Assembly (NCBI GenBank): GCA_037043015.1
Contig: CM073321.1
Coordinates: 36,372,101-36,436,100 of the forward strand
Source: Bryum argenteum
Taxonomy: Eukaryota; Streptophyta; Bryopsida; Bryales; Bryaceae
Direction of reading: 5' to 3'
Length of the DNA stretch: 64,000 nucleotides
Shown here in pieces: positions 57,220 through 64,000 of this stretch. The first letter of the stretch is position 1, and each line of letters starts with the position of its first letter. A model generated the notes under the pieces. It ran no database searches. It saw nothing but the letters and a program-made list of their open reading frames with translations, and had not been told where the DNA came from. The translations under genes and the position numbers were made by a program.

Positions 57220-58870
57220 TCAATTTGTTGGAACTAATTTGATGTTTAATATTGTGTACTCTATTTTTAGTATGTGAAATTTACATTGCGATTCTAGTCA
57301 CCAATTTCAACCATGTTCATTTTCAACCATGTTAATTTAAGACGCGTCTATTTGCCAAGTGCTTCGAAGTGCCATGTGAAACACCGTGGGGAAACTGTAT
57401 CCATGACGAGCTTGCTCACGCACCGTGCGCAATGTAGTTACCGCAATTGATTAAGTGGGAGCGGAATTACTTTAACCCTAATTACACGTAAAGAGGCAGG
57501 AGTCACACCTAGAATTGGCCCCTGCGTAGCGAATCGAGCACTTGGAGGCTGCTCCCCTCCGTGGAGTTGGTGCTACAATCGTTTCATCGATAGATCATTG
57601 TAGGATTGATCACCGTGATTCCGCTCCCACTTGGTTCCTCCATTGAGTCAATCAGGTAGTTGCTACTGTAGACTGTCACAGCAAGTTTTTTATGGATATT
57701 TTTTAAATAATGCTATAAGAAATACGCTGAGATTTGAATTTTAAAGAATTGGTTGTGGTTTAAATTTTAAATTTCGTTATTCCTTGACATGTGCCTAGTT
57801 TTCCCTAGCACAATATTTAATATGTGAAATCATTATTACTTTTTAATTAGTATATGCTATACATACGTAGTATTCTTTAATAAAGATTTAAGTGTTTAAT
57901 TTCCAAGATTTGTCCAATCATTTTAATGTACATAAGTATCACTCTTGAATTCAAATCTTCGTACGTGGTTTATTTTCCAAAGTTTGGAAATCACAGTCAT
58001 GTGAAGTATTGCATTCAAGTATAATAGGTTTTATTGGTTTCTAACTTTTGTCCATAAGTAATCACTACATATTTCCAAATAATGCCATGTATTCCAAACA
58101 TACCTTTACATAGAAATTACATGTACAAGTATAGGATTTATTCCAAATATATAATATTTCCTATATTGGTAATTATGCCTATTTAATACATTATTATAGG
58201 AATACATTATGTATAGTAATTTATAGTACGTTATTTAACATCATTATGAATATAGTGCAAAATTTAATTATAATTTTGAACGTTATCATCTTATAGCATG
58301 GTTATAGTTAACTACAATTATAATGATATTATTATTTATTACTAATAACTATTTACGTTCGTATATAATTTAAACTAAATAGCTTAGATGAGGATAAAGT
58401 ACTTAAAATATTAATTTGGAATAATGAGCACATTTCACATTAAAGGGTGATCATAGTACATTAATGTCCGTTATAAATGTAAGGATCTATTTCACTTAAG
58501 ATGATTATTTCGTTTCAATTTCTTTATTAGAAATCATTGACATAAGGTCACCTATAATTGACCAAATATTTTGATTTATGCTTTGATGTAGCATAGCAAG
58601 GTATTCTAACTATTTGCACACAAATTGATAGATAATTTAAGAATTTCTATCAGAGTTACTTAACTTCGCGCATAAAACCTAGCATAAATAATTAAGAATA
58701 TAGACTTGCTCTTGCAAGATGATTAGATGAACAAAAGCCTAAAATTATGAGTGATAGCAAACGTACAAATTAAAGTTTTCGTAATGCTGTAGATGTTGTA
58801 TGTGATGCTTACAATAGCAATCCAAGTTAAGTATTGAGGATTCACAGTATAGTGTTTTGGATTTAGAGTT
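57220..58870. other. AT-rich element centre (copy 2)
   Basis: Counterpart of 32300-33950. No coding sequence. Similarity to copy 1 is about 90 percent by eye with many small indels. Confidence 0.5.
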
Positions 58871-58874
58871 TTGG

Positions 58875-59028
58875 AGTTTAGGATATAGGGGTTAGGTTTT
58901 AGGGTTTAGGGTTTAGGGTTTAGAGTTTAGGGTTTAGGGTTTAGGATTCAGGGTTTAGGGTTTAGGGTTTAGGGTTTAGGGTTTAGGGTTTAGGGTTTAG
59001 GGTTTAGGGTTTAGGGTTTAGGGTTTAT
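58875..59028 (+). repeat. Interstitial TTTAGGG telomeric tract (B copy 2)
   Basis: About twenty-two units, including a run of at least ten perfect ones at the right end, so it is purer than the copy 1 tract. It has the same orientation and the same flanks (CACAGTATAGTGTTT.GGATT to the left, GCAATTTAGTTAT.TTTCCATG to the right). Confidence 0.95.
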
Positions 59029-59029
59029 G

Positions 59030-59870
59030 CTGTGTGCAGAATGGTGCAATTTAGTTATTTTTCCATGTTGTTATTCCTTAAGCTAACAATTTCGCTAAAC
59101 TTCTGTATATAGTTTTCAGAATATTACCCGTTGAATACATTATATTCCATACATTCATACCTTGATTTTGATGTAATAATATATGATTTATATTATTTGT
59201 TGCAAAGCAAGTTGAAGGCCTTTTATGAAGTAGCATATTTATTTGGAGTTTTACGTTTTGATATAATTTTTTATGCACCTAAGTTAATATTGCGTTGAGA
59301 TTGGTAGTCAAATTGTTTCAGTTTGTTATTTTTGAGAATTCAATATTTCTATGTTTTTGAGAAAACTCTTTCATATTGACAATGAATCATATAGAAAACC
59401 AAATTTTTTACGAAACATGACTTGCTATGATTAATACTCATATTAAATGTATTCAATATGAGGGACTTTGAAATGCCACAATACGCTTAAGAAACACCCA
59501 AGTGGAGAAGATGCATAATTACAATCCATTATATACAATATATCCATTGAAGTTGACATGTGAAACATACTATATCTACATGCAATAAAACCCCATGTAG
59601 TGAGACTAATAATGAATCGAATTACATTAAGCAATACACATAATCCTCAATGTCCATAAAAACAATTAAATTACTCGTTTCTCTATTCATTTAATAGAAC
59701 ATTATAAATTTATTTCCTAACTACGGTGAAAATGAGTATTACTAACTTAGAAGATTATAACTTTCAAACTTAAACTATTTGAGTATGCCTAACTTTTAAT
59801 TGCATGGTCAATAATGGCATGATAACTTTGAAATGCATGCTTTCATTGGAAGCCTATTTCGGCCAGTGAG
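59030..59870. other. AT-rich element centre, right part (copy 2)
   Basis: Counterpart of 34092-34950. No gene seen; the minus-strand frames at 59078-59634 are not conserved in copy 1. Confidence 0.5.
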
Positions 59871-59979
59871 TGTAATATTACGATTGATCTTGTAGCAGGA
59901 ATGTACAGAATTCGTCGAAGTAGGCAGGAATGGCGGGTGGATTCCCGCTTGAATTCACGAATGCTACTTCTATGTAGAA

Positions 59980-60005
59980 ATATAGGGAGAAGAAATTTTC
60001 CCGCC
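59980..60005 (+). promoter_or_regulatory. Promoter of the copy 2 DUF7869-like gene with E2F-type site
   Basis: AGAAATATAGGGAG (weakened TATA-like box) followed by TTTTCCCGCC at 59996-60005, in the same place as in copy 1. A second site about 45 bp downstream has decayed to TTTCCCACC. Confidence 0.4.
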
Positions 60006-60225
60006 GGAATCTCACCACCGATTTTCCTGACAAATCACATTTATATTTCCCACCTCATCTCGAGATAAGGTGGAGCGCGGGAAAGGCCAGACGAATCTGA
60101 ATGACCTCTGAGAACGTGGCCATGTTGATTCCTTTTTCCTCATTTTCTGAAGGTGATGCTCCTCCTTCGCGGTTTCGGGCTCCGTCGGCGTTTCAGATTC
60201 CAGCACGCTGCACGTAGGGATCAAG

Positions 60226-63200
60226 ATGAGCTCCACACAAGCGTCAAGGTAAGACTCCACGCATATGGCAGTTTATTGAATTGTGTCTCTGGTATCGTAC
60301 GTGCTTCTTGCATTTTACAATTCAATTTCGGCGTCATAAACCCTAAACCCAGAGAAGCGTTCCACATGCGTTGTGGACGCCTTTGCTGTGATGCTTAAGA
60401 TTGTGTGTTTTCAATGTAAGTGCAGGCAAGCCTTCATTTTCAATGCATCCGTCTCGAGTGCAAACCTATTGCTTTTAGAGAATTAGGAGAAGCGGTACTC
60501 CGAAATATGCGCCGTAATTATCGGGAGAGAAAGAGTGAAGACATTTAGCTCGAGTCGAGCTAAATATCAGGACTACCACAGTGACGCAGTTTAGCTCGAA
60601 TCGAGCTAAATTGCAGGGCTTGTATAGTCGAGTAATTTAGCTCGACTCGAGCTAAACTACAGGACTTTGCAAAGTTGAGCGATTTAGCTCGACTCGAGCT
60701 AAACTATGAATAATTGTATACATAAAAGTTTAGCTCGATTCGAGCTAAACTACACGTTCAATAGAGTTTGTTGAAAGTTAACCAGTTTAGCTCGAGTCGA
60801 GCTAAACTACATAATCGAGCTGGCGCAAAGTGTGCCTCAGTTTAGCTCGACTCGAGGTAAATTAGACGTTTACTTTTGAGAAAATTGAAACCCATTCAGT
60901 TTAGCTCGAGTCGAGCTAAACAAAGGCACCCCACTCGCCCAATATGTAACTCAGTTTAGCTCGACTCGAGCTAAACTGTGCCCCTAAGTATGTCTGAATT
61001 TACCTAAATAGAAGAGTGAGATAATGAAAACATTCTAATCCTCAAACTATGAAGTTTAGCTCGAGTCGAGCTAAACTTAACGATTTCAGTACAATCATTT
61101 GATATCTGGTAAGTTTAGCTCGTGTCGAGCTAAACTTAACGATTTCATTACAATCATTTGATATCTGGTAAGTTTAGCTCGTGTCGAGCTAAACTGAGGT
61201 ATCAACCTCGCCCAATATGTAACTGAGTTTAGCTCGATTTGAGCTAAACTGTGACCCTAAGTGTGTCTGAATTTACTTAAAAAGAAGAGTGAGTTAATGT
61301 ATATATTCTAATTCTCCAAGTACGAAGTTTAGCTCGATTCGAGCTAAACTTAACGATTTCATTACAAGCCTTTGAAATCTGGTAAGTTTAGCTCGAGTCG
61401 AGCTAATCTAAAGATTCAAAGTCTCCCAGTATGTAACTCAGTTTTGCTCGAGTCAAGCTAAACTGTGACTCTAAGAAAGTCAGAATTTACCGATATAGAA
61501 AAGAGAACTAATGTAATTAGTTAAATCCTTAGACTGTGAAGTTTAGCTCGATTCGAGCTAAACTAACTGATTACATTACATACACTTGAAAGCTGAGACT
61601 TAGCAAACTCGAGCAATTTAGCTCGATTCGAGCTAAAGTATACGACCTCTGAAAGTCGAACACTTAAGCTCGAGTTGAGGTGAATAATCCAAATTACCTA
61701 GTTCAAGAATTAAATTTGGACTTGATTTATATAAGATGGTTTACCGTCTCGACTCGAGCTAAAGCTAAGATATATTGTAGTTGATAAGTTTAGCTCGAGT
61801 CGAGCTAAAGTGTAACTAAGGCATCCGATACTACGTCGGTTAGCTCGATTCGAGCTAAATTGCAGTATAATCGATACTGAAAGTGTTAGCTCCATTCTAG
61901 CTAAACTGTCGAACTCATTTTCGCTAAGAAGTTTACTTGGAGTCCAACTATTCTGTTTATCAATCAATTCTTCGAGGCGTTTAGCTCGATTGGAACTAAT
62001 TAGCGTTACATGTCAATATCTGAGGTTTACCTCGTCTTCAGCTAAGACCATGGACTCTATTAACTATGGTGGATGTGATGACATACACTTCTTCAAAAAT
62101 CGACGTTAAGTTTGTGACACTCCAATTTGTGACATTCATTTTCAATAAATCCGTTTCAAACTACATGTGCTCGCCTTCTACAAGGCGTTGGTTAGATCAA
62201 CTGGAGCTATACTATACAAGGAGTCGTTATATCAATATTGTCAGGGACTTTGCTGTGATCAATAGCCTTTCTTATAACTTGTTTCCATGTTCTTGTGCAT
62301 CTGCAGCATGGACACCTCATCCGCTGAGGAGGAGTCCGTTGTTCCACCAGTGAATCCGGATATTCCAGAGTTTGAGGTTGTTCCACCTCGGCTCTGGTCG
62401 GGAAGAACTGTGGCGTTACTTGACAGCGATGGTCTCAAAATTGCTGAAGGTTTACCTCGGAATTTACGATCTAGTGCCCTTACTGATACTTCTGGACCCC
62501 TCGGTGAATCGGTTATTGTTGTGCAAATTTCAACTTTGTTTGTACCTGTGGACGATCCTGACGACTGGATTTACTCCTTCAAGTCGTGGCCCATTGATCG
62601 AGTTCTTTTTGACGTTTGTAAGTCATGTTGCACCATACCCGGTGGGATGTGTACAACCGATGGGTTAAAGAACAGGGTCGGGTCAATGGTAGACGCACTC
62701 GTACGTATGACAATTCCAAAAGGAATGTTCCTACTCCAGCACCTCGCAGAGCAAAAATCTTGTTGACTCAGCAGTCAATCAACGAAGTCGCATCGAATAC
62801 CTGTTGTAGCCGAAACTGTGTCCAACACTACCCTAGAGACAAGATAAAGGTTCTTAGGTCTCGCATGTATGAAAACACAACAGTGCAGTTCAGAAATCAC
62901 ATCAAACTAGATGTTCATCGACAATTCCATACAAACGGTAATGGGCGGAATGTGGTGACATTTGAAGGCATAGACGTATGTCCGTTAGCGTGGATGCAAA
63001 TTATGGGTGTTAGTTCTAGCATCTTTTATCGCAACGCTTTGAACGCAGCTGCTGGGTTCGAAGCCCAACATCATGGGAATACTGGAAAACGAAAGCCCAG
63101 AGGTCATACTGTTGTAGCTTCTGCTGTCTTGGGCGCATTACTTGCTAGGCATGCTGACCACATGCCTCACAGGTCTCATAGCCTCTCCTCAGGGGAGAAG

Positions 63201-64000
63201 GTTGTAACGAAGATACTTCCTGCAAGTTTTAAGTGGAAAAATCAGATTCCGCCTATATGTGAACATCTTGCTGAATGCGGGCTTCCACCAGTGTCAGCTT
63301 CAAGCATTAGCAAAATCCGCCGACTTAGCTATCCTGAGTACTACGCGAAGAGGGCAAGAGACAATTTTGCACGGTGCTCAAAGTGTGATGAGTTTGACTC
63401 TTTCATGAAGCTCACCTTACCAGGAAGTCAATCTGCACTTTTATGGTCGAGGAAACTAAGTGCGCACTTGGACTCGGCGTTTGCTCATAGGGATTTGTAT
63501 TACCTCAATCGTTTTAGGTCGAAGACAATGCCTCATGAGGTTCTTACTATTATGCATGACAAGATGGACCACTCAAGACGACCTCCCCGCCTTATCCCAC
63601 AAGGTGAAGAACTTAGATGGTCTCATGAAATTGCCTTTAGCAAAGATGAGCATTTTAGCTCATGGACATGTAGATCAGCGCTATGCGCATTTTGGATTAG
63701 ATATTTTCTCACATGATGCAAATTACTTTGTGGGGTCATTTGCGAAGCTCCTACGCGATCCGGGAGGCTCCGCCGAAATCCTCCTCCAGACAACTTTTTA
63801 CAGAGGCATCTTCGCATCCTCTTTACGCAGCTCTTCTTCATGGTTCAGAGATGTGTTTGGATCCACTTGGCCCGATTCCAGACATTTTGGTTCCACCTAG
63901 GCCATTGCCCCCATATTAAATGTACAAATGGACAATCTTTGTTAGTGATAACAAAAATAGGTTTGTCTTCTTGATTCTCGGTCCCTTCTCGTAGCCAAAT
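60226..64000 (+). pseudogene. DUF7869-like putative transposase (B copy 2), frameshifted, partial
   Basis: Exon 1 is 60226-60248 before GTAAGA, with the same MSSTQAS codons as copy 1. The main exon starts at 62307 (ATG 62308) after CTGCAG. Frame is lost near 62613-62633 (two inserted bases relative to copy 1), open again from 62625 to about 63570 in the shifted frame, then several indels near 63570-63600, 63755, 63912, 63936 and 63970. It contains the zinc-like and first acidic motifs; the window ends at about the second acidic motif (63929). From 62640 to 63550 it is almost identical to copy 1. Some late indels may be sequencing errors. Confidence 0.7.
60544..61860. repeat. B-type palindrome array in the DUF7869-like gene's first intron (copy 2)
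   Basis: About twenty sites in intron 60249-62306, against thirteen in copy 1. A 58-bp block with a GTGTCGAGC variant is tandemly duplicated (61111 and 61169), showing expansion by local duplication. Sites decay towards 62040, where only half-sites remain. Flanks ATGTAACT.AG and CTGTG.CC.TAAG are again reverse complements of those in the opposite array. Confidence 0.95.

Larger units (their letters stand above)
45546..64000. mobile_element. Element B, copy 2 (runs off the window)
   Basis: Same orientation and gene order as copy 1, offset by about 24.1 kb on the left and 25.8 kb on the right because of indels. It keeps the small gene intact, has longer palindrome and 95-bp arrays, and a similar telomeric tract. 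Similarity to copy 1 is uneven: nearly identical at 46.6-48.25 kb and at 62.64-63.55 kb, clearly lower in the centre and arrays. The right end lies outside the window. Confidence 0.8.

Noticed and set aside
58875-59028. Chromosome end
   Set aside because: The telomeric tract has element DNA on both sides and the same flanks as the tract at 33951-34091.
7064-61860. Palindromes as RNA hairpins or transcription terminators
   Set aside because: A loop of one central base gives a poor RNA hairpin, there are no T-tracts, and the sites are symmetric on both strands, which fits a DNA-binding site better. A weak contribution to intron RNA folding cannot be excluded.

Overview
The window reads as nuclear DNA of a plant-lineage eukaryote (land plant or streptophyte alga; I cannot name the species). 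Support: plant-type TTTAGGG telomeric repeats, GT-AG introns with plant-like donors, tRNA-derived SINE-like repeats, an LTR retrotransposon fragment, AT-rich intergenic DNA and no prokaryotic operons. I see no ordinary housekeeping gene. Nearly all interpretable sequence belongs to large multigene mobile elements and their remains.

The main content is a family of large (over 17 kb) elements in three copies. Each has a central non-coding region with two divergent transcription units. One side carries a gene for a DUF7869-like protein with three acidic motifs resembling a DDE/RNase-H transposase core. The other carries a multi-exon gene for a protein of about 1,200 residues that I do not recognise, then an FCP1/HAD-phosphatase-like gene, then a small gene. 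Element A (about 5.8-21.98 kb) is old and broken. Element B copy 1 (about 21.99-38.98 kb) lies in inverted orientation, abuts A inside A's phosphatase-like gene, and keeps an uninterrupted 836-codon DUF7869-like exon. Element B copy 2 (45.55 kb to the window end) is a close second copy with its own damage.

The most striking signal is a 21-bp odd palindrome repeated about 130 times (counted by eye). In B the half-site is TTTAGCTCGA, in A it is TTCAACTCGA; each is followed by one free central base and then its reverse complement. Both share the core CTCGANTCGAG, and the outer arms differ symmetrically. The palindromes sit in introns and the intergenic gap of the element genes at matching places in A and B, most densely in the long first introns of both divergent genes. 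In B those first introns follow tiny first coding exons of 20-23 nt. The arrays of the two divergent B genes are mirror images, flanks included. This looks like a cis-regulatory or protein-binding system that co-diverged with the element.

Between the B copies (39.98-44.25 kb, minus strand) is a decayed, intron-rich gene with a ParB-like domain and a C-terminal permuted DNA-methyltransferase-like domain whose catalytic motif is replaced. The left 5 kb holds a G-rich minisatellite, a GC-rich palindromic segment, a coiled-coil pseudogene and a SINE-like repeat. Long AT-rich stretches in the element centres contain tandem repeats and, in both B copies, an interstitial TTTAGGG tract.
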